Position numbers and translations under genes: made by a program. Positions 1-9,089 of a stretch of 64,000 nt of DNA are shown piece after piece. The stretch covers positions 310,001 through 374,000 of the forward strand of contig NZ_CAKLDI010000002.1 of the NCBI RefSeq assembly GCF_921293875.1. The letters are read 5' to 3'. Source of the DNA: Vibrio stylophorae. GTDB lineage: Bacteria; Pseudomonadota; Gammaproteobacteria; Enterobacterales; Vibrionaceae. The notes under the pieces were generated by a model. That model made no database searches. It had not been told where the DNA came from and worked only from the letters and a program-made list of their open reading frames with translations. Every line of letters starts with the position of its first letter. Position 1 is the stretch's first letter.

Positions 1-108
1 GCTGTAATCTTTAACGACCTGACTTACGCCGTGAGACACATTGAGCCATAGGTTATGAAACTCAAGTAAAGTTCCGTCTTTATCAAACAAAAGTCCTTTA
101 AATTTCAT
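1..108 (-). CDS. HAD-superfamily hydrolase, N-terminal fragment (runs off left edge)
   Basis: The first 36 residues are readable and begin MKFKGLLFDKDGTLLEFHN. This is HAD motif I (DxDGT, with the nucleophile Asp in FDKDGT), so the product is probably a phosphatase of the phosphoglycolate-phosphatase type. The start codon lies inside the last codons of the upstream PHP gene (11-nt overlap), which implies translational coupling and membership of the same minus-strand operon as the ABC transporter. The substrate is unknown, and the cap domain and other HAD motifs lie outside the window. The HAD assignment rests on motif I and the reading frame alone. Confidence 0.75.
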   Translation of the reverse strand, partial: MKFKGLLFDKDGTLLEFHNLWLNVSHGVSQVVKDYS

Positions 109-1519
109 GATGATTCAATCGCTCCATCAGCTCACCCCAAGTCTCAACTAAAGGTGTGATAAACATCGGTTGCCGGCCGTCAAATACAGGGTTGATGCAG
201 CCTTCAAATTCATGGTTATCTTGGCGGCGAATATCAATGCGACACCATGCATAACCTTCTTTGACGTCAAAATATTGCGGCTCCTGAGTGAGCCTATGAC
301 GCGCATAAACCTCGCCATCGATGATGATTTCTGCAATGTAATTCATTGCGTCATCTGTCACTGAAAGTGCGTAAGTTAAAGCAACACCTTGCGCATCTTG
401 CCCCGGTAGAATGTCACCTTGATTGATTTGAAAAACTAACCCACAACGACGCTCAACATAAATCCGACCACGACGCAGACCAGAAAGAATGCCTTCACCA
501 CTAAGTCCGTGACTAAATACAAACGTTGAAGGGTCGCCATAAATAGAAGGCTCCGTGGCATTGGGATTACGCTCCTGCAGTGCGAGGTGAGAATCACTAC
601 CGCCAACCGCAGCGATTCGATGACCGCAGTTCCATAGTTCATTGAGCACTTGAAGCGCCTCATCGGCAGCTTTTGCTGATGTTGGCCATGTGGGATCACA
701 ACAAACCTCAAGCGTGGATACTTGACTCAGCTCCATGGCATCAAAGCGCCAGTGCCACGGTTGCATCATCGGGTGGTTAATACTGATTGAACTTTGCCCG
801 AGCTCCGCTAATGCCATCCCAGCCTCAATAACCGCTGCTGCATTGTGCTTCACCTGTCGCAAATCAAGTGAGCGGGCAGCGCCATGAACATTGAAGTGGC
901 CAAGCTCAGTTGTCACTTCAATGCCGGGTAAAAACAGACACTGCTCTGATAGAGGCAGTTTTGAATGACATATGTTGTGCTCAGTGAAAAAGAAGAAATC
1001 GAGCCCTTGCGATTCAACAATCGCTTTTGCCACGTCTAAGCTATTATGTCCATCTGAAAGCTGGGTATGCGCATGCAGATCGCCGCGATACCAACGAGCG
1101 TCCGCATTGAGCGTTCTGTTATAATCGAACATCAATTGATGCGCTGAATTTGCAACTGACACTACGGGTAAGGTGCATAGGGGAATGTCCGCATCAAACA
1201 CAATGTCAATTTGATAAGGCATCGTGCGCTCGTGATGACATTCACCTTCGAGGTTATAAAGCGCAAGCGTCCATTGACCTGACGGCAACTCGCCATCAAT
1301 GGCACCCAAACCTGAATTTTGCACACCAATATGAAGCGATTTTGCGGCGTTATCGAATAAAAACATGCCTCGAAAACCTTGCTTTGCATCATATACAGCT
1401 GCGTATAAAAAGCCTTTTGTGATCACACTACCAGTCATACTGACTGACACGACGCCCACAGGAACATCAAAGCCCAACTGCTTTCGACCTGCACTGAGCT
1501 CACCATGAAATTGAATCAT
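98..1519 (-). CDS. PHP-domain metallohydrolase (CehA/McbA-like)
   Basis: About 473 aa from the ATG at 1519; an in-frame start at 1564 would add 15 unconvincing residues. The N-terminal third is a beta-rich region without a recognised motif. The PHP domain follows, with its metal-binding motifs in order: GDLHAHTQLSDG, FFTEHN, PGIEVTTE, SINHP and GGSDSH. Such proteins hydrolyse phosphoesters or related bonds with a multi-metal centre. No signal peptide is evident, so it is probably cytoplasmic. It sits between an ABC solute-binding protein and a HAD phosphatase, which suggests it processes the imported solute, perhaps an organophosphate. That substrate idea is inference from context. Confidence 0.8.
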   Translation of the reverse strand: MIQFHGELSAGRKQLGFDVPVGVVSVSMTGSVITKGFLYAAVYDAKQGFRGMFLFDNAAKSLHIGVQNSGLGAIDGELPSGQWTLALYNLEGECHHERTMPYQIDIVFDADIPLCTLPVVSVANSAHQLMFDYNRTLNADARWYRGDLHAHTQLSDGHNSLDVAKAIVESQGLDFFFFTEHNICHSKLPLSEQCLFLPGIEVTTELGHFNVHGAARSLDLRQVKHNAAAVIEAGMALAELGQSSISINHPMMQPWHWRFDAMELSQVSTLEVCCDPTWPTSAKAADEALQVLNELWNCGHRIAAVGGSDSHLALQERNPNATEPSIYGDPSTFVFSHGLSGEGILSGLRRGRIYVERRCGLVFQINQGDILPGQDAQGVALTYALSVTDDAMNYIAEIIIDGEVYARHRLTQEPQYFDVKEGYAWCRIDIRRQDNHEFEGCINPVFDGRQPMFITPLVETWGELMERLNHHEI

Positions 1520-1552
1520 GAGATTTACCAAATAGTTAAAAGAATCTGAAAT

Positions 1553-1590
1553 AGCCCACTGCACGCACGGGGTGGTCGTGGGCTTTTTTT
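1553..1590. terminator. Intercistronic stem-loop between the binding-protein and PHP genes
   Basis: AGCCCAC (1553-1559) pairs with GTGGGCT (1578-1584), followed by a T7 run on the plus strand. On the minus strand, the direction of the operon, only a short T run follows. It may therefore act as a partial terminator or mRNA-stabilising hairpin after the binding-protein cistron. That would raise binding-protein output over the hydrolase, as is common in ABC operons. Confidence 0.5.
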
Positions 1591-1593
1591 AAG

Positions 1594-1645
1594 TTGCAAT
1601 GAACAGTTACTATGAATGGTTGCTATGAATAGTTGCTATGAACGA
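1594..1645. repeat. Four 13-bp imperfect tandem repeats
   Basis: Four successive units TTGCAATGAACAG, TTACTATGAATGG, TTGCTATGAATAG and TTGCTATGAACGA differ at a few positions. They overlap the last three codons of the solute-binding protein gene, whose TAG stop is at 1636-1638, and extend into the spacer beyond it. Confidence 0.8.
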
Positions 1646-2916
1646 TTGGCCCGATTGACTCTGTCCAATGCTCTTTGTGCTTTCTTCGCCGCATGCCGAA
1701 GTGCTTTTTCAGCGGGAACGTTTTGGATTTGGATTTGGTCCGCTGCGACTTTCAGCGCATCAATAATCTTACCGTTCGTTGGGTCGCGAAAATCTGGCGT
1801 TGCTGTGGTTGCTTGCTTCAGTGGCACCAGCGCTTGCGGATTCTCTTTTGTATAAGCTTGATACTCAGGCACAGTTTCAACACTCAACCGCACGGGGATG
1901 TAGCCTGTAAACTTCGACCATGTCGCTGTATTTTTGGCATTCGTGAAGAACGCCATAAACTCAAAGGCCCCTTTTGCCGCCGCTTCATCCGTACCTTGTG
2001 GCATAACGAAAACCAATGCACCAGCTTGCGGCGCAGAGCGGTGCCCGCCCCAGCCTGGTTGCGAGGTTGCTGCAAGCTTGGAAAAGTCGAGATCGCCCTG
2101 ATCGCCAGATGAGCCAGTATAACCAAGCGTGTTGTTTTTCATCACATCATCAATGGTTTTGTACCAATACTCCCAACCTTGGCCGCCATGGTGTATACGC
2201 ATAATTTGATCATCATGAATCCACTGACGAAAGCTCTCCCAAACCGTGACCCACTCTTTTGAGTCAATCAGAACCTTATTTCCATCATCACTGATCACCT
2301 TCGCACCATTTGAAAAGGCAGCATCAATCATGTTTTCAGGCCCCCACATCGGTTCCCAACCATAAAAAGTGGTATTGCCACGGTCATCGCGCTGTGTGAC
2401 TTTCGCTGCAACCCTTGCCACACCTTGCCACGTGCTTAAATCTTGTTCATCAAAGCCATGTTCTGCCAACACATGCTTGTTGTAATAAAACACCTGCGTC
2501 GTACCGTATGCTGGTAAGCCGATAATGGTGTCATCTTCTGCTGTCACTTGGTTTTTAAAGGCACCGACAAAATCAGCAAAATTAAAAGCATCATCCATGT
2601 AGGGTGCAATATCGCGACTCAGACCACGCAGGTGCATGGCATGCGCTCTGCTAGAATCGAGTAATACCAGCTCTGGCGCAGTACGAGACGCAAGGCCAGC
2701 TTGCAGTTTTTGGTAAGTTTCGGTGTAGTTCCCTTGCAGCGCAGGCTTAATCACATATTCCTCTTGGCTTGAATTAAATTCCGCAATCATTTGAGTCATC
2801 ATTTGCTGTGGTTTCGTACCACCTGAGTACCAAAAATTAACCTCTGTTTTCGCCAAAACCTGATGAGAGAACATCGAGGCACCAGCACATAACAATGCGA
2901 GTGTATGTCGTTTCAT
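1636..2916 (-). CDS. ABC transporter extracellular solute-binding protein (UgpB/MalE class)
   Basis: 426 aa. The N-terminus has a positively charged start, a hydrophobic core and a VLA-KT signal-peptidase site, so it is periplasmic. The mature protein begins with TEVNFWYSGG and has the family pattern (MTQMIAEFNSS, GLPAYGTTQVFYYNKHVL) of carbohydrate or glycerol-3-phosphate binding proteins (COG1653, UgpB-like). It follows two permease genes with a 6-nt gap, as expected for one transporter. The nearest characterised relative is likely UgpB, but specificity cannot be read from sequence. The 3' end overlaps a 13-bp tandem repeat tract. Confidence 0.85.
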   Translation of the reverse strand: MKRHTLALLCAGASMFSHQVLAKTEVNFWYSGGTKPQQMMTQMIAEFNSSQEEYVIKPALQGNYTETYQKLQAGLASRTAPELVLLDSSRAHAMHLRGLSRDIAPYMDDAFNFADFVGAFKNQVTAEDDTIIGLPAYGTTQVFYYNKHVLAEHGFDEQDLSTWQGVARVAAKVTQRDDRGNTTFYGWEPMWGPENMIDAAFSNGAKVISDDGNKVLIDSKEWVTVWESFRQWIHDDQIMRIHHGGQGWEYWYKTIDDVMKNNTLGYTGSSGDQGDLDFSKLAATSQPGWGGHRSAPQAGALVFVMPQGTDEAAAKGAFEFMAFFTNAKNTATWSKFTGYIPVRLSVETVPEYQAYTKENPQALVPLKQATTATPDFRDPTNGKIIDALKVAADQIQIQNVPAEKALRHAAKKAQRALDRVNRANRS

Positions 2917-2922
2917 TTTCGT

Positions 2923-3843
2923 TTACTCTTTTACGCCGCTATCGGCGATACCTGAAAGAATCGTCTTTTGACAGATGATAAATAGAATGAGCAAAGGCAT
3001 GACGGCGATAGTACTCGCCGCCATAATTTGCGACCAATTCAAGCCATAGTTCCCTTCAGCAATAAAATAGTGACGAATCCCCGTGGCAATGAGATTCAAC
3101 TCTTGCGTTGTGATCACAAGGCTCGGCCACATATAGCTGTTGTAGTTCGTGATAAAGGTAATTAAGAAAAGGGTTGCGATCGCCGCTTTGCATTGCGGCA
3201 GCAAAATCTTCCATAGAATTTTCAGCTCGCCTGCGCCATCAATACGTGCCGCTTCAATCAATGATGGATGAATCTTGAGAAACACTTGGCGTAAATAAAA
3301 CACCCCAAAAATCGAGGCGGCATTGGACACCACCAATCCCATGTGAGAATCAAGCAATCCAAGCTTTGCAAGCGTCATATAGGAAGGGATATAAGTCACC
3401 GCACCTGGCAACATGTAACACCCCATCACCACAAAGTAGATCAGCGTTTTTGCTCGAAACTTCAATTGCGTTAGCGCATAGGCGAACATCGCTGAGTTGA
3501 TGATCACCAATAACGTGGTAAGCAGCGCGACTGTAAAACTGTTAAAGATATACAAACCAAAGGGTGTGCTTTGAAAGGTTTCAATAAAGCTCTGCCAGCG
3601 AAAGGTTTCTGGGATCAGATTGAGCGGGCTTGCGAATATCTCATCGTTACTTTTCAGTGCGCCTGAAAGCATCCATAAAAATGGGAAAACCATGATGCTG
3701 CCGCAGGTCGTCAAAAACAGATGTTTGAAGCACACCACGCCTGATACGCGATCAATCTTGCTTACTTTTGCTCGCGTGAATGTTGTTTGTGAACGTCGCG
3801 CCATGCTGATGGTCAGCACGTTATCCATAACTTGCGTTGTCAT
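2923..3843 (-). CDS. ABC transporter permease (UgpE/MalG class)
   Basis: 306 aa with six predicted membrane segments and the binding-protein-dependent transport signature (EAARIDGAGELKILWKILLP), the EAA loop that docks on the ATPase. It carries a cytoplasmic N-terminal extension of about 35 residues before the first helix. It is spaced 10 nt from the upstream permease and 6 nt from the downstream binding protein, so all are probably co-transcribed from above 4738. It would form the inner-membrane channel with the other permease. Confidence 0.87.
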   Translation of the reverse strand: MTTQVMDNVLTISMARRSQTTFTRAKVSKIDRVSGVVCFKHLFLTTCGSIMVFPFLWMLSGALKSNDEIFASPLNLIPETFRWQSFIETFQSTPFGLYIFNSFTVALLTTLLVIINSAMFAYALTQLKFRAKTLIYFVVMGCYMLPGAVTYIPSYMTLAKLGLLDSHMGLVVSNAASIFGVFYLRQVFLKIHPSLIEAARIDGAGELKILWKILLPQCKAAIATLFLITFITNYNSYMWPSLVITTQELNLIATGIRHYFIAEGNYGLNWSQIMAASTIAVMPLLILFIICQKTILSGIADSGVKE

Positions 3844-3853
3844 ACTTGAATCC

Positions 3854-4738
3854 TTAGTAATAAACCCAGCGTTTACCTATGTAGGTATTCGCTAATGCCA
3901 ACAAACCCGTGATAATAAAAATAACCAGTGATGTTGCCGCAGCTGGCCCCATCTCATAACGCTCGAACGCTTGCTGATAGAACAAATAGAGCAAGGTGCG
4001 CGTCTCACCACCTGGACCGCCTTGCGTCAGGATCTGAAATTGATCAAAGGCCTGCACCGCAGTAATGCTATTCACCACCACTAAGAAAAACGTGGTTGGT
4101 GAAACCAATGGCAAAGTAATCTTGATGAAATAAGTCCAAGGGCTGCAGCCATCAATTAACGAGGCTTCATAAAGGGAGGATGGGATTTTGTTCAGCGCGC
4201 TGATATAAAACAGCATGGTCCAACCTATTGCTTGCCAAATGGTCACAATAATCACGGCAATCATCGCCGTATCACCATGTTCAAGCCACGCGATGCTTTC
4301 AAATCCAGCCGACATCAATAACTGGTTTGCTAAGCCCGCTTTCGATTCAAAGACCCATGACCAAATAATAGAAACGGCCACCGTGGGGGTAATCCAAGGA
4401 GAAAAGATCACCGCACGATAAAATTGGCTACCTGCAAAGTTTTTGTGCAATAAAAGCGCGAAGACAAGACCAAGCATCACGGTTGGAATCACCACACCAA
4501 GTGAAAACCAAAAGGTATTCAATAAGGCTTGTGTGAATTCGAAGTCTTCAATCATATATTGGTAGTTTTCGAACCCGATAAAGTCATAATCAGGCGAGAT
4601 ATAATCCCAATCGGTAAAACTGATATAGATGGAATAACCGAAAGGCATGAGCCAAAACATCACTAAAGGCACAAGTAAAGGTGCAGTAAAAAGAAGCACC
4701 TTGAATCGGTTATTCATCTGTTGTGAAAAAGCAGACAT
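3854..4738 (-). CDS. ABC transporter permease (UgpA/MalF class)
   Basis: 294 aa, six predicted transmembrane helices, and the EAA loop seen as YEASLIDGCSPWTYFIKITLPL. It is the first gene of the transporter operon (order on the minus strand: permease, permease, binding protein, PHP, HAD). The operon promoter should lie within 4739-4840 or be shared with the LysR gene upstream. I see no nucleotide-binding subunit anywhere in this operon within the window. Confidence 0.87.
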   Translation of the reverse strand: MSAFSQQMNNRFKVLLFTAPLLVPLVMFWLMPFGYSIYISFTDWDYISPDYDFIGFENYQYMIEDFEFTQALLNTFWFSLGVVIPTVMLGLVFALLLHKNFAGSQFYRAVIFSPWITPTVAVSIIWSWVFESKAGLANQLLMSAGFESIAWLEHGDTAMIAVIIVTIWQAIGWTMLFYISALNKIPSSLYEASLIDGCSPWTYFIKITLPLVSPTTFFLVVVNSITAVQAFDQFQILTQGGPGGETRTLLYLFYQQAFERYEMGPAAATSLVIFIITGLLALANTYIGKRWVYY

Positions 4739-4840
4739 AACGTTCTCTTTGTTCTGTGTATGCCGTTAATTTAGGCGAGCAATGTGACAAGTCTGCGCGG
4801 CTGTTCTTCATATTTTTTATGGTCAGCCATAAGAAAATCT

Positions 4841-5725
4841 TTACTCTGCATCAGCCAGCTCAATTTGGTGATAAAGCCAGTCACAGAAAAAATTCACTTT
4901 GGCACTGCGGCAATGTTTCGTAACGAGGTAGTGCCCTGAGTCAGATGGCATTGAAGCATCAACAGCTAAAACGAGATCTTTCTTTTTGAGCAATGTTGAA
5001 ACGGCAAGGGAGCGAACAAGCAATACGCCAATGCCCTGTTTTGCCGCTTCAAGGGCATGGAGTGAATTACTAATTTCCAGCTGAATTTGCGGAAGTTCTG
5101 TACTCAATTGATTGTGGCTAAGCCACTGCATCAAATTTTCTTGATAACCTTTCACCTGAACAGCGGGCAGCTTAGAAAATGCATTCGCATTCAACTGCGC
5201 CTGATATTGCTGCTTAAATGCGGGGCTACAAACCAACTGCCAATGCTCTTGGAATAGACGTTCATAGCTGGTCTCTTCACTGTCGACTTTGCCATTGGTG
5301 ATCTCGATATCGACATTTTCACATGGGTTTGTCGATGGCCAATCAACAAGCTGAATATCTAAGCGAATAAACGAGTATTGCTGGTAAAAGGAAGGCAAAC
5401 GAGGCAATAACCAATTATGACAAAAGGTATGATTGACACGCAGACTTAAAACATCCGTCTCTTTCTCGCCAAATAAGATCTGAGTTTGCAGCTTCAGATG
5501 CGCGAGTGAGCCAGAGACAATCGGTTGATAATGTTGCGCCGCAGATGTGAGTTTGACGCCTCGTTTTCCGCGCTCAAATAATGTCGCCCCAAGAAAGCTC
5601 TCTAAGCTTTTAAGTTGCTGACTCACGGCGGCTTGAGTTACGCATAACTCGCGCGCCGCTGCGCCAATCGATCCCAGGCGTGCTACTGCCTCAAATGCCA
5701 CCAAGGCACGTAATGGAGGAAGCAT
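4841..5725 (-). CDS. LysR-family transcriptional regulator (GcvA-like subgroup)
   Basis: About 294 aa from the ATG at 5725; a longer frame from 5767 would add an unlikely hydrophobic leader. The N-terminal winged helix-turn-helix reads LPPLRALVAFEAVARLGSIG and then VTQAAVSQQLKSLESFLGATLFER, typical of LysR proteins of the GcvA type. A substrate-binding type II periplasmic-fold domain follows. It lies about 100 bp upstream of the ABC operon in the same direction, so it may regulate or be co-transcribed with it. That link is inferred from position only. Confidence 0.88.
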   Translation of the reverse strand: MLPPLRALVAFEAVARLGSIGAAARELCVTQAAVSQQLKSLESFLGATLFERGKRGVKLTSAAQHYQPIVSGSLAHLKLQTQILFGEKETDVLSLRVNHTFCHNWLLPRLPSFYQQYSFIRLDIQLVDWPSTNPCENVDIEITNGKVDSEETSYERLFQEHWQLVCSPAFKQQYQAQLNANAFSKLPAVQVKGYQENLMQWLSHNQLSTELPQIQLEISNSLHALEAAKQGIGVLLVRSLAVSTLLKKKDLVLAVDASMPSDSGHYLVTKHCRSAKVNFFCDWLYHQIELADAE

Positions 5726-6027
5726 AAATTCACCGAATTGAAATAAAAAATAAATTACTTCAATCAAGTTTCAGTTTTTATAACAATCTATTTCAGATTG
5801 ATGACGGATAGAGGCATTGAGGTAGAAGTATAGAGGGTTAAAACTGAGCTCATAACGTTTGTAAAAGCCGGAATCGCTATGAATTCGACTGACTCATCCT
5901 ATGTTCTTCATCGGCGTGTATGAAAAGACACCACGTACAAAGCGTTAGATAGCGACCAAACCACACTGTGAATATAATTTATCATCAATAAGATAAGTCA
6001 TTCACCAGCAAATCAGGGGCCAATATG
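5726..6027. other. Intergenic region upstream of the LysR gene
   Basis: About 300 bp holding the LysR promoter region and the spacer after the 6028-6501 gene. It is A/T-rich, and I see no convincing terminator or small gene. Confidence 0.5.
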
Positions 6028-6501
6028 CTATGCAAATCTAATCAAAAATTCGTCTAAATCCTTTGCTATAACATTCAACATTTCCTTTTCAGACTGTTGA
6101 AGAACTACCGCATGATACGAAAATTTTTTGCGCAATTGTTCATAGCTTAATTGATATCTATCTCCACTCAAGATTGTTTCAATCGGATTACCATATCCCC
6201 TAAAAAAACCGAGAAAACCAGACCTTTGGTCTAAACAACTCTTTATTGCTCCTGCGATATTGACTATGTCCTGATAGTCATCGCAAAACTGTCGTAAGAG
6301 TGCTTGATAATTAGATTGAAATCCATTGTCTAAGGCGATGCTTATCTTCAATTCATTGATTTGTTCAAAGAGAGAAGACAAACGCAGATAAAGATCTGAA
6401 ACATCTATCTGAGCAATTAATCCCATATTCCGCTTATAATTGCGCTCATGAAAATCCAAATTTCGTGTATTTTTTTGAGTTTCATCAATAATCTTAATCA
6501 T
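6028..6501 (-). CDS. Hypothetical cytoplasmic protein, 157 aa
   Basis: I do not recognise this protein. It is rich in charged and helix-forming residues (ERNYKRNMGLIAQIDVSDLYLRL and on), has no signal peptide or membrane segment, and looks mainly alpha-helical. The region around it is more A/T-rich than its neighbours and has no operon partner. This is compatible with, but does not prove, acquisition by transfer. Confidence 0.55.
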   Translation of the reverse strand: MIKIIDETQKNTRNLDFHERNYKRNMGLIAQIDVSDLYLRLSSLFEQINELKISIALDNGFQSNYQALLRQFCDDYQDIVNIAGAIKSCLDQRSGFLGFFRGYGNPIETILSGDRYQLSYEQLRKKFSYHAVVLQQSEKEMLNVIAKDLDEFLIRFA

Positions 6502-6853
6502 TACATTTTGAATAATTTCAATACATCATCCTGATAGCTCACTCAATTTCCCCATCTAAACATAATGTAAACGATATAGTTAAACATTAAAGAAATTTGG
6601 TCAAATATGAATGACTACAAATGTTATGAATAAAAGTTCTAGCCAGATATGAGGTGAGAATTGTTTTGTACCATCCACTCGCCCTTCAATTAATGATCCA
6701 CAAAATGTCCACACAGCATGCACATCAGGGTATCTAATTGACATTTAACATCGCTGGAATCCGCATTTTTACTGGGATGAGGAATGATGAGTCTTAGTAA
6801 AAGATACAACAAAGCCCACTTTCGTGGGCTTTTTTATTACTAGGCACTAGCAA
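6502..6853. other. Intergenic region between the 157-aa gene and efpL
   Basis: About 350 bp. The only recognisable element is the terminator stem at 6811-6836; otherwise A/T-rich with no supported gene. Confidence 0.5.
6811..6836. terminator. Rho-independent terminator downstream of efpL
   Basis: AAGCCCAC, loop TTTC, GTGGGCTT, then a T run on the plus strand. It lies 20 bp beyond the efpL stop codon. The minus-strand T run is shorter (TTTGTTGT). Confidence 0.7.
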
Positions 6854-7420
6854 TTATGCACGGCCAGTAAATTTGCGCTCTTCAACGTTGATGCGAATAC
6901 GTTCGCCAGTTGAGATGTGCTCAGGCACTTGAACAACAAGACCCGTGGTCAATGTTGCTGGCTTGGTACGTGCAGTTGCAGATTGACCTTTGATTGAAGG
7001 ATCAGTTTCAGCAATTTCCAACTCAACAGAAGCAGGCAGTACGATAGATACAGGTGCGTCGTTCACTAGAACAACCAAGATGCCTTGAGTATCTTCATTG
7101 ATGAATAGCACTTCATCAGCAATTGATTCTTTGTTGATGTTGTACGAAGTGTAATCTTCGCTATCCATGAATACGTACTCGTCACCATCGATGTATGACA
7201 GTGTAGAAGGACGACGGATCAAATCAGCAAGAGTTAGCATGTCTGAATCTTTGAAAGATTCATCCAATTTCGCGCCAGTCACAACGTCATACATACGCAT
7301 ACGGTAAATACTGCCACCTGCGCGACCTTGTGGTACAGAACGCTCGATATCTTTTACAAAGTAAACGCCGCCATTGATTTCAACAGCCGCATTTTTTTTG
7401 ATTTCACTTGCCTTTGGCAT
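6854..7420 (-). CDS. efpL: Elongation factor P-like protein EfpL (YeiP)
   Basis: 188 aa from MPKASEIKK; the 20 in-frame residues before it look non-coding. The three-domain EF-P fold is clear: N-terminal KOW-like domain, an OB domain with [18 protein letters not shown], and a C-terminal OB domain ending [30 protein letters not shown]. It is YeiP/EfpL rather than EF-P because the loop I tip carries Arg33 (PQGRAGG) where EF-P has its modified lysine, and because of the family-specific C-terminus. The factor helps ribosomes stalled on proline-containing and some other motifs. Single-gene unit with its own terminator. Confidence 0.93.
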   Translation of the reverse strand: MPKASEIKKNAAVEINGGVYFVKDIERSVPQGRAGGSIYRMRMYDVVTGAKLDESFKDSDMLTLADLIRRPSTLSYIDGDEYVFMDSEDYTSYNINKESIADEVLFINEDTQGILVVLVNDAPVSIVLPASVELEIAETDPSIKGQSATARTKPATLTTGLVVQVPEHISTGERIRINVEERKFTGRA

Positions 7421-7616
7421 GAGGGTCAATCTCTGAAAATTTGAAAAAACAAAGAATACTACAAATCTTGCAAGGCGCAAGACTGGCTCAGTTCAAAAAC
7501 AGCGACTTTCAGCACTAATTGTGTGGTTAAACTGCGCTTTTGATGATTGATTCATCAGTTCCTATTCACTGAAGAAAAAACAGCCAACATAGTATCGCGA
7601 CAAAATACTCAGCAAA

Positions 7617-7650
7617 GAAAAAGCCAAGCATTGCTTGGCTTTTTCTTTCA
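7617..7650 (-). terminator. Rho-independent terminator after the 7658-8125 gene
   Basis: AAAAAGCCAAGC / GCTTGGCTTTTT stem with a short loop and T runs on both strands, just downstream of the minus-strand stop at 7658. Confidence 0.8.
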
Positions 7651-7657
7651 ACGCGAA

Positions 7658-8125
7658 TTACTTACTTTCGACAGGTTTTGGGCCATCCGGTGCAAGTAAT
7701 ACCACAGTACCTTTTAACGCAACGCCAGCAAGCATGGCGCCCGCACCACACTGGAAGGTTTCGCTGCTACTTGTAAGGTGGTCTTTATAGTTTGATTGAA
7801 TATTGATCACGGCATTACCGCCCTGCTCAATCGCTGTATTTTTCAGCGCAATCATTGCAGATAGAAAGACCCAATTGCAGGCCTCTTCATCGCTTTTAAA
7901 TACAGAGCTGGTTTTTTTGTTCGTTTTTACATTCACAAAGCTTTTAATCACAGTGCCATGGGGCTGATCACCAAAGTAAAAGGCAACATCCGTTCCTAAT
8001 TTTTCCTTGGCATCTTGCGAGCTCATCGCTGGTGCAATCGCATAGTCACCAATATCATCACGTGCTTGCGCCTGCCCAGCACTCAGCGCCAAAATCGATA
8101 GCAGTAGTAATCCGATTTTCTTCAT
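7658..8125 (-). CDS. Secreted/periplasmic protein of a conserved vibrio family (YbjQ-like core)
   Basis: 155 aa with a signal peptide (MKKIGLLLLSILALSAGQAQA, cleavage before RDD). The mature domain has a conserved Cys (EEACNWVF) followed by AIEQGGNAVINIQSNY, the GGNAV(V/I)xI pattern of the YbjQ-like fold, and a second Cys (ETFQCGAG). Similar proteins in vibrios are sometimes labelled excinuclease ATPase subunit, which the sequence does not support. The two cysteines could form a disulphide in the periplasm. The function is unknown, and the YbjQ link is from the motif only. Confidence 0.65.
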   Translation of the reverse strand: MKKIGLLLLSILALSAGQAQARDDIGDYAIAPAMSSQDAKEKLGTDVAFYFGDQPHGTVIKSFVNVKTNKKTSSVFKSDEEACNWVFLSAMIALKNTAIEQGGNAVINIQSNYKDHLTSSSETFQCGAGAMLAGVALKGTVVLLAPDGPKPVESK

Positions 8126-8630
8126 TGTTATCTCTCTTTATTTTTGTCCATTCTTCACTGTGCGTACCCTAGCAAGCCGATTGACATCGCGCTATTTCAG
8201 CCAAAAAGAATTGAAATGCTCTCGCGGTTTTAATCGCACTCAATGCAAACCGACCACCAATTCGCGACTTCGCGCAAAAATCATACAGCCATATCATACA
8301 TGCCAAGGTGCCGCGCAATGCCGACCTACCTTACTTGATTTATCGACTGATTTGTCAAATAAATGCCATGTCTTCATTGACATGAATCTATCGCTCAAAG
8401 TTCAAACACATTTTGCGATAGTAGGCAGTTGAGAGAGAAATAATGACGAATTGCTTTGCTTTCACTGTGTATTTAGCGCCAGATATGTAGATGCGCATAC
8501 CAGATATAAATACGCCGAAATGCGTCCGTATTGAAATCGTCAACGCTTTACTCTGCCGCTTTCTAGTAGATAAAAATAAAGCCGCATTATGCGGCCCTAT
8601 TTTGATAATTTCGATTGGAATAAATCGTAA
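8126..8630. other. Intergenic region, 505 bp
   Basis: Between two minus-strand genes. It holds the promoter region of the 7658-8125 gene and the terminator at 8569-8595. A 15-codon ATG frame at 8443 preceded by GAGAGAGAAATA is visible but too short to support. Nothing else is recognised. Confidence 0.5.
8569..8595 (-). terminator. Rho-independent terminator after the YccF gene
   Basis: GCCGCATTATGCGGC stem-loop followed on the minus strand by TTTATTTTTATC, 36 bp past the stop of the YccF-family gene. Confidence 0.75.
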
Positions 8631-9089
8631 TTATGACAAGTTGGCTTTTTCGACAGCAGCTTGACCTTTACGACGCTCAATCTCTTCAGCAACGGCAATA
8701 TGAACACATTGCTTGTTCACAGGGTTTAGATATGTACCCAAAGATTTCACAAGAACCAAAGCTACTGGGAAACCAACGATAGTGATGCACAAACCTACAA
8801 TTTGGAAGATGGTCACAATCGTCATCAAAAGACCCAATGGGAAATAAAGCACCATGACGATCGTTGAATATGCTTTCCACGCTTTGTTTTGCTGCACATT
8901 GAGATCGCTTTTGCTCACCATCGCACGACCAAAGGGGCACAATAGGAATTTCGAAAATTGAATCAAGCCCAGACCAATAGGCGCTGCCACAACAGTAATG
9001 GTTAAAAACAAACCGCAAAGAAAAACACAAAATGCACTAATGAAACCAAAGAATGGAAAATGCCAAAGAATATTCCCTAAAAGACGCAT
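8631..9089 (-). CDS. YccF-family inner membrane protein
   Basis: 152 aa with two hydrophobic hairpins (residues about 5-45 and 75-115). The repeated YccF-domain pattern is visible: LGNILWHFPFFGFISAF with PIGLGLIQFSKFLLCPFGR, then IVGLCITIVGFPVALVLVKSLG. Members are small inner-membrane proteins of unknown function. The C-terminal 35 residues are charged and cytoplasmic. Monocistronic, with its own terminator. Confidence 0.85.
   Translation of the reverse strand: MRLLGNILWHFPFFGFISAFCVFLCGLFLTITVVAAPIGLGLIQFSKFLLCPFGRAMVSKSDLNVQQNKAWKAYSTIVMVLYFPLGLLMTIVTIFQIVGLCITIVGFPVALVLVKSLGTYLNPVNKQCVHIAVAEEIERRKGQAAVEKANLS

Noticed and set aside
8160-8432. Plus-strand open frame of 90 codons
   Set aside because: No ribosome-binding site, unnatural composition (many Cys/Arg/Thr), in a region carrying the promoter of the minus-strand gene.
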